Shown here one piece after another: positions 1 through 8,696 of a stretch of 64,000 nt of DNA (position 1 is the first letter of the stretch; each line of letters opens with the position of its first letter). This DNA is from Mucispirillum schaedleri ASF457 (lineage in GTDB: Bacteria; Chrysiogenota; Deferribacteres; Deferribacterales; Mucispirillaceae), in the NCBI RefSeq assembly GCF_000487995.2, contig NZ_CP097562.1, positions 1,733,001-1,797,000 on the forward strand, in the 5' to 3' direction. The notes under the pieces were generated by a model. The model ran no database searches and was not told the origin of the DNA. It saw nothing but the letters and a program-made list of their open reading frames with translations. Position numbers and translations under genes: made by a program.

Positions 1-545
1 AAAGGAAGAGTAATTGTATCTGTTACAGGGCTGTAATAGGCTCTGTCTTGTGCTTTATGCTTAATTTTAGCTCCAGAATTATTTAAAATTTCTTCAGCTT
101 TTTCAATAGGGTTAAAATCTATTTTTTTAGGCTCATAAGCTGGCAGTCCTTCGCACTGCTCCGCATTAAATACCACACTCCATACAGCTCTTGGTTTTTC
201 AAGTTTCTCTGTAACCACAATTTCTTCGCCTGTTTCTTTATCTATTTCTTTTCTTGTTTCAGTAGTCTGTAGATACATGATAGGTGTTCCTTTTTCACCA
301 GCTCTAACTTTTGCATTCTGTTCCGCAGCCTGTAAAAAAGTAAGCCATCTGGCATCTTCATAACCTCTATCTGTTGCAATATCTATTAAGTTCAACATAT
401 TCATTCCGTTATATTCTTTACCAGTTTTTATATTAAATGGTAAAAATCCATTACTGCTCCACGATTTTTGCCATGGGGCTTCATTTTTTTCTATCAGGTC
501 AGCAAATTTATTTGCCAGCTCATAGTATTTGTTTGTTTTACTCAT
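1..545 (-). CDS. ArdC/TraC-like antirestriction protein, N-terminal part (runs off the window)
   Basis: Reading the minus strand from an ATG at 545 gives an uninterrupted frame to the window edge, about 181 residues. It begins MSKTNKYYELANKFADLIEK and continues with EAPWQKSWSSNGFLPFN, the signature of the N-terminal ssDNA-binding domain of the ArdC family (DUF1738), also found in the RP4 TraC primase region. Such proteins enter the recipient with transferred DNA and protect it from restriction; the C-terminal zincin-like domain would lie outside the window. The start overlaps the stop of the small upstream ORF by 8 nt, so the two are translationally coupled. Position after a topoisomerase gene matches traC in the IncP Tra1 order. 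The family call is firm; the precise function is inferred. Confidence 0.75.
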   Translation of the reverse strand, partial: MSKTNKYYELANKFADLIEKNEAPWQKSWSSNGFLPFNIKTGKEYNGMNMLNLIDIATDRGYEDARWLTFLQAAEQNAKVRAGEKGTPIMYLQTTETRKEIDKETGEEIVVTEKLEKPRAVWSVVFNAEQCEGLPAYEPKKIDFNPIEKAEEILNNSGAKIKHKAQDRAYYSPVTDTITLP

Positions 546-699
546 CTTCCACCTCGTCAAACCTTGCATTTAATGCATATTCTTCTGATACTGCTGTTTC
601 AACTTGCAAGCCTAAAATATCAGCTTCATCAGGGGTAAGTTCTACCACTGCTCCCGGGATGTCTAAATCTATTAGTTTTTGTTCCAAAATTTCATTCAT
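538..699 (-). CDS. Small acidic protein, 53 aa, in the traD position
   Basis: A 53-residue frame starts at the ATG at 699 with a strong ribosome site (GAGGTGAAATT before ATG) and ends in a TAA overlapping the start of the ArdC-like gene. It begins MNEILEQKLIDLDIPGAVVE and ends FDEVEDE, so it is acidic, and I see no membrane segment or known domain. It lies between the topoisomerase gene and the antirestriction gene, where RP4 has traD. I do not recognise the family. A KorB-type operator ends 29 bp upstream of its start, so this small operon may be repressed from that site. Confidence 0.6.
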   Translation of the reverse strand: MNEILEQKLIDLDIPGAVVELTPDEADILGLQVETAVSEEYALNARFDEVEDE

Positions 700-724
700 A
701 ATTTCACCTCATTTATTTTTTTAT

Positions 725-743
725 AATTTTAGCCGCTAAAATT
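725..743. promoter_or_regulatory. KorB-type operator (O_B) copy 1
   Basis: Contains the exact 13-mer TTTAGCCGCTAAA at 728-740 with arms extended to 9 bp on each side of a single central base. It matches the operator of the IncP regulator/partition protein KorB (TTTAGCSGCTAAA). It lies between the topoisomerase stop and the start of the small ORF at 699, so it is placed to control the small ORF-ardC pair. The binding protein is not in the window. Confidence 0.7.
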
Positions 744-744
744 A

Positions 745-3075
745 TTAATCCTTTTTTGCTAATTCTTTATTGTATATTGGTTCGCCATTATTATCTTGGT
801 AGATTGTTTTGCATTTCGGATAAGCAGAACAGCCCCAAAACCAGCCATTTTTTCCATTTCTTCTAACAAGTTTGGAGTTGCACTCTAAACAGCGATACTG
901 CTCTGATGGAACAGCTTTTTCCCTAATAGTTAAATCTGGTTTACCTTTATCATCATTAAATGTTTTGCTGCATTCTGGATTTTTACATTTCCAGTAAGCA
1001 CCATATTTGCCTCTGAATTTTAAAAGCTCACCTTTTTCGCATACTGGACAAGACACACTTAAATATACATCAGGTTCACCATTATTATCTTGATAAGATA
1101 CTTTACATTCTGGATAAGTAGAGCAGCCCCAGAAATAACTGCTTTTATCTTTACCTTTTCTTTTAACAAGATAGCCAGTATCGCAGTTAGGGCATTTTTG
1201 AGCATTGCTTTTAAATACTGCTTCGCTTGATGTTATTTTATCTATTTCTTTACTTGAAAACTCTGTTATAGAGTTAATAAAGTCATCAAGTTTTGACATA
1301 TTTGTATTAATTTCTTTTATATCTTCATGCCATAAGGCTGTCATATCTGGATAAGTGATTTCATCTGATAAAAGTGATATAAGCTCTTTACCTAAATCAG
1401 TAGATACTATATTTTTCTTGTCATCTTTAATATAGCCCCTGTCATATAATGTTTTAATGATCGCTGACCTTGTAGCAGGTGTGCCTATACCACCGCTTTC
1501 ACCAGCCTTGTCTTTATCTTTTTCTTTTAAAAACTGTTTTGTTTTTTCATTTTTGCAGTAAACAGCTACTCTTTTTAAATCATTTAAAAAGCTGTCAGTT
1601 GTGTATAACTTTTTAGGCTTTGTTTCTTCTTTTAAAGAAATAAAGTCTATTTTCTCTACTGGTTTTTCTTCATAGATTTTGCTGTAATCAAAATTACCTG
1701 ATACTGTTTCATCTTCTTCTTTTTCTGATAATATTCCTTTCCAGCCTGCATCTAACAGCTGCCTGTGATTATTAATTAAATAATCATCATTAATTTTAAT
1801 TGTAATTGTATGCTTTAAATATTTTGCTGGTGGTAAAAACTGCATAACAAAACGATTGGCTATTAATAAAAATACTTTCTTTTCATCATCTGAAAATGCA
1901 GAAAAATCCAGTTTTGTTTCTGTTGGAATAATAGCAGTGTGTGCTGTTGTTTTTGATGAATTAAATGCTTTTGATTTTATATCTATATTTGCATTATTTA
2001 CTATATTTTGTAGTTTTTCATCGTTAATATCTTGCAGGCAGGCAATTATAGCTGGTGATTGCTCATAAGTTTCATCAAGCAGATAGTTACAGTCTGAACG
2101 GTTGTATGTTATTGCTTTATGTTTTTCCCTTAAATCCTGAGTAACAGACATTACCTTATCTGCTTTCATATTGTAAAGTTTAGAACAGTCTACCTGTAAA
2201 TCTAGCAAGTTATATGGAAGTGGAACGGTATCTATTTCTTCCTTTGTTTCATACTTAAATACAACTGCTTTACTTTTATTGTCATTTAAACGATTTATTA
2301 TGGTATTAGCAGTTTCTTCTGATGTAATTTTTTTAGTTTCATCTATTTCTTCAGCTTTTGTCTGATATATAAAATCAAGACTGCTGCCAGCAATTGCAGT
2401 GCTGCCTTTTATTGTATAATAATATGATTTTACATGATTTTTTATTTCCTGCTCTCTACGGACAATCAGTGCAAGCATAGGTGTCTGAACTCTGCCAATA
2501 GATATTACATTATTATTGCCAGCTTCTTGATTTTTAAGAGTATATCCTCTTGTTAAATTGTAACCAAATGTTTTATCTGCTAATGTTCTTGCAAGAGCCA
2601 TATATGATAAATTAAGATATTCATTATTATCTTTTAAATTAGATAATTCTTTTTTAATGCTTTTAGTATTAAAATCATTTACAAGAAGTCTTTTGATAGT
2701 CTTTTTAGAATTGCCTTTTAAATCAATAATATTCTCTTTATAAAGAATGCTGTCTACTATTAATTGACCTTCTTCATCTGGGTCGCCTGCATGAATGATA
2801 GTATCTGACATATCTATTAATGTCTTAACTATATTATACTGCTTTTTAGTGTTTTCTTTAATTTGAAAATTCCAGCCTTTATGTTTTAATGGCAGATTAT
2901 CAAAACTCCATTTACTGTTTTCATCTGGAAGCATTACTTCTAAAAGATGACCAATACACCAAGAAATATAATATTCCTTGTTTTCATAATAGCTGTCTTT
3001 CTTCTGAAAATCTGTGCCAATAGCCTCTTTTATTGCTTCCGCTAGTGCTGGCTTTTCTGCAATTATTAGCTTCAT
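745..3075 (-). CDS. DNA topoisomerase III-like, type IA (TraE position)
   Basis: A 776-residue type IA topoisomerase that cuts and rejoins single strands through a 5'-phosphotyrosine. The Toprim domain is at the N-terminus, with Glu7 in LIIAEKP and the metal-binding DPDEEGQ at about 98-104. SIGRVQTPML lies near residue 192, and the catalytic tyrosine is in ITYNRSDC near residue 325. The last 140 residues hold three Cys4 zinc ribbons, each followed by a GxGKxGxFWGC-like segment. TopB usually has about 650 residues and RP4 TraE is a similar plasmid homologue, so the extra ribbons are typical of mobile-element versions. It lies between traF and the traD/traC-like genes as in IncP Tra1, with KorB-type operators at both ends. 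It probably resolves transfer intermediates. Confidence 0.93.
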   Translation of the reverse strand: MKLIIAEKPALAEAIKEAIGTDFQKKDSYYENKEYYISWCIGHLLEVMLPDENSKWSFDNLPLKHKGWNFQIKENTKKQYNIVKTLIDMSDTIIHAGDPDEEGQLIVDSILYKENIIDLKGNSKKTIKRLLVNDFNTKSIKKELSNLKDNNEYLNLSYMALARTLADKTFGYNLTRGYTLKNQEAGNNNVISIGRVQTPMLALIVRREQEIKNHVKSYYYTIKGSTAIAGSSLDFIYQTKAEEIDETKKITSEETANTIINRLNDNKSKAVVFKYETKEEIDTVPLPYNLLDLQVDCSKLYNMKADKVMSVTQDLREKHKAITYNRSDCNYLLDETYEQSPAIIACLQDINDEKLQNIVNNANIDIKSKAFNSSKTTAHTAIIPTETKLDFSAFSDDEKKVFLLIANRFVMQFLPPAKYLKHTITIKINDDYLINNHRQLLDAGWKGILSEKEEDETVSGNFDYSKIYEEKPVEKIDFISLKEETKPKKLYTTDSFLNDLKRVAVYCKNEKTKQFLKEKDKDKAGESGGIGTPATRSAIIKTLYDRGYIKDDKKNIVSTDLGKELISLLSDEITYPDMTALWHEDIKEINTNMSKLDDFINSITEFSSKEIDKITSSEAVFKSNAQKCPNCDTGYLVKRKGKDKSSYFWGCSTYPECKVSYQDNNGEPDVYLSVSCPVCEKGELLKFRGKYGAYWKCKNPECSKTFNDDKGKPDLTIREKAVPSEQYRCLECNSKLVRRNGKNGWFWGCSAYPKCKTIYQDNNGEPIYNKELAKKD

Positions 3076-3088
3076 AGTTCAACTCCGT

Positions 3089-3109
3089 AAATTTTAGCCG
3101 CTAAAATTT
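3089..3109. promoter_or_regulatory. KorB-type operator (O_B) copy 2, before the topoisomerase gene
   Basis: Perfect inverted repeat with 10-bp arms around one central base; the core 13-mer TTTAGCCGCTAAA is at 3093-3105. It ends 14 bp upstream of the topoisomerase start at 3075, a position suited to repressing transcription or translation of that gene. Confidence 0.75.
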
Positions 3110-3170
3110 TTAGCAGCTTTATTCATTTAATTATTTATACAAATACAGACTGAACTATAAATTGATAGAT

Positions 3171-3701
3171 TTATTTGAATATAATTAGTGGCACAACTTC
3201 TTTTTTTACTTGATATTTTTTTATTATTCCAAAATACCTGCTGTCATAAGAATGTTTATTATAGTCTGATAGCATAAAGTATTCATCAGATTTCAGAATA
3301 AACTCTTTATTTTTATTATATGCTTTATTTTTTAAAATAATTTTAGTATTTGCTATTAATTCATTATTAACAAATACACCATCATCTGTAATAAGTATTT
3401 TATCAAACGGCAATCCTAATGCTTTTTTTAAATATTTTGGTGTCTTACCACAAGATTTACTAATATTACCCCAGAAACCATTTTGCTCTGCAAACTTCAT
3501 TTTTTCATCATATTCAGGGCAGAAAATGTATAGCTTTCCCTGTTCTATATCTTCAAAATTCCTGTTGAAATAAAGTCCTGTTGGAAAAGAATGTGAGTAA
3601 TTTATTGTAAAAAAAGAGAAAACTGTATTTAAAATTAATATTAATACTCCAATAAATAAAAGATATTTAATCAGCCTTATCAGTATCTGATATTTTTTCA
3701 T
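3171..3701 (-). CDS. traF: TraF-like signal-peptidase-family protease
   Basis: I start it at the ATG at 3701 (176 aa) because a good ribosome site, GGAGCAGG, lies just upstream and this start falls 17 nt after the traG stop; an upstream ATG at 3755 would overlap traG. A membrane segment spans about residues 8-28. After it comes NYSHSFPTGLY, with the nucleophilic serine typical of TraF/S26 peptidases, then a lysine-rich YLKKALGLPFDKI segment that should carry the catalytic lysine, and the conserved SYDSRYFG near the end. RP4 TraF matures and cyclizes the conjugative pilin in the periplasm. Its position after traG agrees. No pilin gene is visible in the window. Confidence 0.85.
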   Translation of the reverse strand: MKKYQILIRLIKYLLFIGVLILILNTVFSFFTINYSHSFPTGLYFNRNFEDIEQGKLYIFCPEYDEKMKFAEQNGFWGNISKSCGKTPKYLKKALGLPFDKILITDDGVFVNNELIANTKIILKNKAYNKNKEFILKSDEYFMLSDYNKHSYDSRYFGIIKKYQVKKEVVPLIIFK

Positions 3702-3717
3702 TTTCCTGCTCCTGCAC

Positions 3718-5565
3718 TTATTCTTTTTTAATACTTTTTGGTTTAAGTTTTTCAAACACTCCTATTTTATCGGACTCTTTTGGTGCTGGAATACTAGCAC
3801 GATAAGAAAATGCTGGGTCTTGAAAATATAAAGCCTGCACACCTTTAATTGCAGGATAACCAGCAACAAATATCAACATTTCACCTGCTCTTGTGATTTC
3901 ACCTTTGGCATTTTTATCTGCTCCTCTCAATCTCATACATTCATCAGGTGTCAAAAGATTTCTTTTTGTATGCTGGTAGCTTTTAGAATAATTTTTATTA
4001 CTTAATAAACCACCACTAGATGATATAGATATATTTTCATCAACAATGGTAGCTTCACCAGTTGCATTAGATAAATATTGTGCAGTTTCATATCTATTAG
4101 GTGCATAAGCATTTTGTATATGACAGTTAGAAGTTATACTTTCATTTTTACCATATTTATCCTGCAACTGTGATAAATCCTGCACAATTAAATAAGCCTT
4201 TATGCCATAGCCTGCCATATATGCTAACGCTTTTTGCACTTCATCCATCTTCCCCAAAGATGGAAATTCATCAAGCATTAAAAGCATTCTATGTTTATAG
4301 TTACCAGCTCCACGAATAGCATTATATCGTTTAGTATCTTTACCCTGTAAAAATCTACCTGCTTTTTCAATAACAGAATAATCTTTAAAATTATCACTTT
4401 GAAAAAATCTAAATTCTGATACATTTTTTCTTATAAGCATATTGACTAATAGTCTAAATAGTGGACTTATCCTTGTTTGGTCTGATGGCTGCACTACAAT
4501 ATATAAAGATACTGGTGTATCGCTATTCATAATATCATAGACATAAAAATCAGAAGTATTTGTATTTTTGGCAACTATTGGGTCTCTATATAGTGCCAGC
4601 TCTGATTTTGCTGTTGATACTATACTTCCTGCTTCATTTTCTGGTTTATCTTTCATATCCTGTCCTACCTGTCTAGCTACTTGATTATCAGATTTACTCA
4701 TAGCTTCCCACAGACTTTGCAACGGCAGTTCAGGGTCTGATAACATTTTATCAAGATATGAAAGACTGACCTGCCCTTTTTCTTGTTTTTCTTTGTCATT
4801 AATGAGATAAAGTATGCAGCCAGTTAAAAGTGAGTAAGCTGTTTTTACCCAGTGGTCATCAAGTCCTTTACCCATAGGGTCTACAATTAAAAGTGCTATA
4901 CTTTGAGCATCTGATACTTCATTATCTCCCTTTCTGATTTCCAATAATGGATTCCATTTTACAGAATCTTTTACTGCTGGCTCAAATTTAAGAACTTTAT
5001 TATTCAAACCACTTTTTCTAAATCCTGCTGTCATATGCCATAACTCTCCTTTTATATCTGTTGCAACCAGCGAATGCTTCCAATTAACTAAAGACGGAAC
5101 AATTAAGCCGACACCTTTACCACTTCTAGTAGGAGCATAGGTTAAAATATGCTCTGGTCCATTATGTATTAAAGTATATTTTTTTGGTTTTCTTAAAAAT
5201 CTCTTTTTTTCAAAAGCACCTACAATTACACCTTCATCTGATAATAAACCCATCTGTTTTATATCATTAATATCTGCCCATCTGGCTGTTCCATGCAGTG
5301 CCTTATTAGCTTTTGATTTGCCACGATTTATGATTAACGCTGTCAATATTACACCAAAACACAGCACTGGCAGCATGTAAAAAAATGATTTATTTACTAA
5401 ATCATAACCTGCACTTCCATATGTTTTAAAAAGCCATTCAATAGATTTCCAAAAATGATTGTATTCAATTATTCCTTTCAGCTGGTAGACAATATATATT
5501 GTAACCGCTTGAAAATATAAAATAATTGAACCAAAAAATACAAATAAGCCTGTAATCGTTTTCAT
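3718..5565 (-). CDS. traG: TraG/VirD4-type coupling ATPase
   Basis: A 615-residue coupling protein that links the relaxosome to the secretion channel at the inner membrane. Two membrane segments (about 3-25 and 62-80) come first. Walker A is APTRSGKGVG at about 144-153, and Walker B is in LLMLDEFPSLGK near residue 420. Later conserved blocks include IVQDLSQLQDKYG and NCHIQNAYAPN, typical of the TraG/TraD hexamer. It sits directly after the relaxase gene (3-nt gap) and before traF, as in RP4. The length is normal and no lesion is seen. It would pass DNA to a mating channel encoded outside the window. Confidence 0.95.
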   Translation of the reverse strand: MKTITGLFVFFGSIILYFQAVTIYIVYQLKGIIEYNHFWKSIEWLFKTYGSAGYDLVNKSFFYMLPVLCFGVILTALIINRGKSKANKALHGTARWADINDIKQMGLLSDEGVIVGAFEKKRFLRKPKKYTLIHNGPEHILTYAPTRSGKGVGLIVPSLVNWKHSLVATDIKGELWHMTAGFRKSGLNNKVLKFEPAVKDSVKWNPLLEIRKGDNEVSDAQSIALLIVDPMGKGLDDHWVKTAYSLLTGCILYLINDKEKQEKGQVSLSYLDKMLSDPELPLQSLWEAMSKSDNQVARQVGQDMKDKPENEAGSIVSTAKSELALYRDPIVAKNTNTSDFYVYDIMNSDTPVSLYIVVQPSDQTRISPLFRLLVNMLIRKNVSEFRFFQSDNFKDYSVIEKAGRFLQGKDTKRYNAIRGAGNYKHRMLLMLDEFPSLGKMDEVQKALAYMAGYGIKAYLIVQDLSQLQDKYGKNESITSNCHIQNAYAPNRYETAQYLSNATGEATIVDENISISSSGGLLSNKNYSKSYQHTKRNLLTPDECMRLRGADKNAKGEITRAGEMLIFVAGYPAIKGVQALYFQDPAFSYRASIPAPKESDKIGVFEKLKPKSIKKE

Positions 5566-5568
5566 ACA

Positions 5569-7536
5569 TTACCTCTCTAATCCTTTATTTTTATTATTTA
5601 TATTTTCTTTATTCTGTTCTTTTTCTTTAATATGATATGTTGTTGAGACATAAATACTGTTATCATTATCTTTTTTGTATAAATATAATTTTTGACCATT
5701 ATGTTCTTTAGTGGATATTCTTTTATAGAAATTATCAGGGCTTGAAAGTTCTTTAAATGTTATTCTAGTTTTTTCTTTCTCATTAACAAAACATTCTATA
5801 TCATAACTGTCTTTTATCGGAGTATTAACATATACAGTATCGCCTTTTTTATACTGCTTTAATAAAATATAATCTTCTTTTATTGGTTCTTTAATATATA
5901 CGGTATTACTTGTATTTGACTTAAATTTTAATAAGAATTTATCATTATATTTAAAATAGCCTTGATAAATATATTCCTGTTCTTTACCGTCAAATTTGGC
6001 AAAACTTATTATTTTACTGTTTCTTTCATTGACATATGAAATAAGATTATCCTGCTTTAAAATTTTAGCCGCTGAAATTTTTTGATTTATATTATTATCT
6101 TGAAATGTAATATCTAAATCATTTGCTGCTATTATATCAATTATTTTTGCTTTAAACTCATCTGTGCCATTTAATGTATCTGGTTTAATATTATTATCTT
6201 TTAATATTTCAACAGCTTTTTTGATATTATTATATTTTGGTGTTAGAAAAATAGATATATTTGTAGCTTTCAGCTTATTATTTAAAATATAAGTGCCGTT
6301 CTTGGTTATTTTTAAAGCACTGTTTTTAAGTCCTTTAAAATCACCTTTAATATAATTAATACGGCTTTCTTTTATATTTTTTAAAGCAAGCTCTGCTTTT
6401 TCATTAGTTAGTGCCTGCTGCTGCAGCCAGACATCATAATTATAATATTTGTATTTATCATTTATTTTTTTTATTTCTTTCTGGCGTTCTTCTCTTAATT
6501 TTTCAAGTTTTGCTTTTGCCATAGCTCTTTTATTCATTTTGATTAATATTCTATCAAGCTCACTGCCACCAGCCATTCGGCTTAAATTATCTATTATATC
6601 ACCAGAATATTTAGCAGCATCCATGTATTCATTTTTAACAACCTGCTTTTCCTGCTTTGATTTTATTTTTCTACTGGTATCTATAAGGTCATACTGCTTT
6701 TTTAAAGATAAATCTTGATACCTTTGATATGAGTTTTGAATATTATTTAAAGATTGTGATGGTTCAAAGATGCCATACTTCTTTTCTAGTGAATTTAAAG
6801 AGTATTCTCTTTGGACTGCACTTGCCTTTATATTTATCTTATCATCTATTAAATCTTTAAATACTGCACCATTGCCATATTTTCTATACTCAACACCATT
6901 TTCTTTCAGCTTATCATGAAAATCCTGCCATGATTTACAATCTGATAAATCAATATTCTCTACATAGCTTTTAAAACTTATCTGTGTTGCTCTGCTGTCA
7001 ATATCATTAGCCACATAACATCTATTATCTTTTGTTTTTTCATTAGAATGTGTTTGATTTAAATTATATTTATTTTCTAATTCCATAGCTTTTTCAGATA
7101 GTATTTTATAATCACGAAAAGGCTCATGAATTGTATATTTTTCTGGGTTTATTTTATTTATTGCTATATGCATATGCAGGTTATCTGTGTCATCATGAAT
7201 TACAGTTAATCTTTGGTGTTTACTGTATCCTAAACTATCTATAAGCTCATTATTGATATTTTTTAAAGTTTCAATATCTGGTCGTTCCTCTGCCCCAAAA
7301 GAAACTATTAAATGATATGTTTTATCTGATTTTGCATTACTCATTGACTGCACTGATTCTATATCTTCAATGAACAAATCTAAATCATCTATATCATAAA
7401 TATCATCAGGTTCTATCCAGACACCAACATTACGGATATTTATATCCGACTGCACCTGCTCCTGCGTAATATATTCTGTTAATCTTTTAAAAGATGATTT
7501 AATAGATTTATCTAACTTTGCTGCTTTTACTATCAT
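5569..7536 (-). CDS. traI: MOBP-class relaxase TraI
   Basis: A 655-residue IncP-type relaxase. The catalytic Tyr22 lies in LTEYITQEQ, aligned with the YITDEQ of RP4 TraI. The metal-binding histidine motif HDDTDNLHMHIAINKI is at about 114-129, preceded by KTYHLIVSFGAEERPD. The N-terminal 250 residues follow RP4 TraI closely; the C-terminal half is lysine-rich and not recognised. It nicks oriT and stays bound to the 5' end during transfer. The start overlaps traJ by 4 nt. A KorB-type site with one mismatch (6060-6080) lies inside the coding sequence, where it encodes KISAAKI. No primase domain is visible. Confidence 0.95.
   Translation of the reverse strand: MIVKAAKLDKSIKSSFKRLTEYITQEQVQSDINIRNVGVWIEPDDIYDIDDLDLFIEDIESVQSMSNAKSDKTYHLIVSFGAEERPDIETLKNINNELIDSLGYSKHQRLTVIHDDTDNLHMHIAINKINPEKYTIHEPFRDYKILSEKAMELENKYNLNQTHSNEKTKDNRCYVANDIDSRATQISFKSYVENIDLSDCKSWQDFHDKLKENGVEYRKYGNGAVFKDLIDDKINIKASAVQREYSLNSLEKKYGIFEPSQSLNNIQNSYQRYQDLSLKKQYDLIDTSRKIKSKQEKQVVKNEYMDAAKYSGDIIDNLSRMAGGSELDRILIKMNKRAMAKAKLEKLREERQKEIKKINDKYKYYNYDVWLQQQALTNEKAELALKNIKESRINYIKGDFKGLKNSALKITKNGTYILNNKLKATNISIFLTPKYNNIKKAVEILKDNNIKPDTLNGTDEFKAKIIDIIAANDLDITFQDNNINQKISAAKILKQDNLISYVNERNSKIISFAKFDGKEQEYIYQGYFKYNDKFLLKFKSNTSNTVYIKEPIKEDYILLKQYKKGDTVYVNTPIKDSYDIECFVNEKEKTRITFKELSSPDNFYKRISTKEHNGQKLYLYKKDNDNSIYVSTTYHIKEKEQNKENINNKNKGLER
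6060..6080. promoter_or_regulatory. KorB-type operator copy inside traI (one mismatch)
   Basis: Core TTTAGCCGCTGAA at 6064-6076, one base from the KorB consensus, with 10-bp arms. It lies in frame inside the relaxase gene, so it may act in partition or spreading rather than as a promoter operator. Confidence 0.5.
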
Positions 7537-7883
7537 ACAATGCCCAAATCATTTTTTAAATTTGAAATAATACCTTTAATTTCTTTTTTCAGTTTTTCAT
7601 TATCTTTAATAACCATATCAATTCTTTTTTTTGATATATCATCAAGAGATGAAATATGCAGTTTTAAAAGACCAGTGTTTTTACCAAACAAACCTGCAAG
7701 CCGTCTTAATTCATTAATGTGTGCAACATCTAATTTTGACGGCACTTCATAATTAGTAATAAGTCTGCGGATATATTCCGCTTTTGAATTAACACCTGAA
7801 AGAAAAAAGTTTTTTTCAAATAAGAGCCTGTCTTTTTCTGACAATCTGAAAATAAATTTTTTATTTTTAAAATCTTCACTCAT
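7533..7883 (-). CDS. traJ: TraJ-like oriT-binding relaxosome protein
   Basis: I use the ATG at 7883 (116 aa) because AAGGAGG lies 10 nt upstream; a longer reading from 8024 would run back through oriT. The protein begins MSEDFKNKKFIFRLSEKDRLLF, then AEYIRRLITNYEV, a ribbon-helix-helix DNA-binding domain, then LRRLAGLFGKNTGLLKLHI, the conserved MobC/TraJ motif. It should bind the oriT inverted repeat and recruit TraI. The stop overlaps the traI start (ATGA). A homologue with the same central motif is at 19856-20197 in the second element, and a C-terminal fragment remains at 38160-38257. Confidence 0.88.
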   Translation of the reverse strand: MSEDFKNKKFIFRLSEKDRLLFEKNFFLSGVNSKAEYIRRLITNYEVPSKLDVAHINELRRLAGLFGKNTGLLKLHISSLDDISKKRIDMVIKDNEKLKKEIKGIISNLKNDLGIV

Positions 7884-7955
7884 AGAGTGATATCCTCCTT
7901 TCGTTCTTTTCAAAAGAACCAAGATAAAATTAGAGCATTTATGCGAATTATTTTC

Positions 7956-7990
7956 GTGAATGTATATACATTCACCTATCTTGCCTATAA
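7956..7990 (+). other. oriT of the first element (IncP-type nic region)
   Basis: A perfect 20-bp palindrome (GTGAATGTAT followed by ATACATTCAC, 7956-7975) is followed by CTATCTTGCC. This matches the RP4 arrangement, where the inverted repeat ends CTTCACC just before TATCCTG/C. By analogy the nick is between 7983 and 7984. It lies between divergent traJ and traK, as in RP4. The same layout recurs on the opposite strand at 19752-19781. Confidence 0.85.
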
Positions 7991-7997
7991 AACATAA

Positions 7998-8072
7998 GCG
8001 ACTTTTGGCGACTTTAAGCGACAAAAAGCGATATTTAGCGACTTTAAGAGATTTTAGGCGATTAAAGGCGAC
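7998..8072 (+). repeat. Eight phased 10-bp repeats beside oriT
   Basis: GCGAC or a close variant (GCGAT, GAGAT) occurs at 7998, 8008, 8018, 8028, 8038, 8048, 8058 and 8068, an exact 10-bp spacing, separated by short A/T runs. Phasing by one helical turn predicts curved DNA and sites on one face. RP4 TraK binds and wraps a curved segment on this side of oriT, so these are candidate TraK sites. The second element has no equivalent array. Confidence 0.75.
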
Positions 8073-8149
8073 TATTTAGTAATATCAATGCAAAGTTCAC
8101 TTCTTATTAGTATATACTTATATAAACTGACAATTTTAGGTGTAATGCT

Positions 8150-8680
8150 ATGAATAATAAAATTGATGATTTATATGACAGATTAATACAAAAAAACAAA
8201 TATGTTTTATTAAGAAATTTTTTAGAAAATAATAAAAATCAGATTATAAAATCACTGAGATATAAAGTTAGTCATAAAAATATTTATACTGAATTTAAAA
8301 ATATATCTAATTTAGATATTAATTATAAATGGTTTTGTAAAATCCTTTCAGAATTTAAAATAAAATATATTTATAGCCAAGAATTAAAAGATATTACACC
8401 AAAAGAAAAAATAGAAACAAGTGATATAGAACAACCAAAAATTTTAGCGGCTAAAATTTCAGAAGTGGAGCCACCAGCACAAGCAAAAAAGACTGAAAAA
8501 ATAGAAACTAAAAAATATGTTCCAGCTGACGAAACACCAAGTAATAATACAAATTCAGAAGAGCCACAAAAATTATCAAGAAAAGAAAGGCTTTTAGCAA
8601 TTAAAAATAGTGAAGATAAAATTATTGATGTTCAAAAAGACCAAGAAAAATTTATTTGGACACCAAGTATAAAAAAATAA
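8150..8680 (+). CDS. traK: TraK-like oriT-binding protein
   Basis: A 176-residue basic protein starting nine bases after AGGTG. The N-terminal 85 residues (LYDRLIQKNKYVLLRNFLE, then a helix-rich segment) are shared with the second-element protein at 19040-19579 and probably form the DNA-binding domain. A charged, low-complexity linker follows, and the end EKFIWTPS is also shared. The name rests on position (divergent from traJ across oriT, followed by traL, as in RP4), size and charge; sequence likeness to RP4 TraK is weak by eye. A perfect KorB-type operator is embedded in the linker, where it encodes KILAAKIS. It probably binds the phased repeats at 7998-8072. Confidence 0.65.
   Translation: MNNKIDDLYDRLIQKNKYVLLRNFLENNKNQIIKSLRYKVSHKNIYTEFKNISNLDINYKWFCKILSEFKIKYIYSQELKDITPKEKIETSDIEQPKILAAKISEVEPPAQAKKTEKIETKKYVPADETPSNNTNSEEPQKLSRKERLLAIKNSEDKIIDVQKDQEKFIWTPSIKK
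8439..8459. promoter_or_regulatory. KorB-type operator copy inside traK
   Basis: Perfect 10-bp arms around one base; core TTTAGCGGCTAAA at 8443-8455. It is in frame in the linker of the TraK-like protein. The equivalent linker of the second-element traK carries the same site. Confidence 0.7.
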
Positions 8681-8696
8681 ATATAAGGAGTAGACT

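Noticed and set aside
437-739. A 100-codon plus-strand frame
   Set aside because: It lies opposite the ArdC-like gene, the small ORF and a KorB-type operator, with low-complexity Ser/Phe content typical of antisense frames.
7998-8072. A CRISPR array or plasmid iterons
   Set aside because: Units are 10 bp with no unique spacers, so not CRISPR. Position beside oriT and divergent tra genes favours a transfer-protein site over replication iterons.
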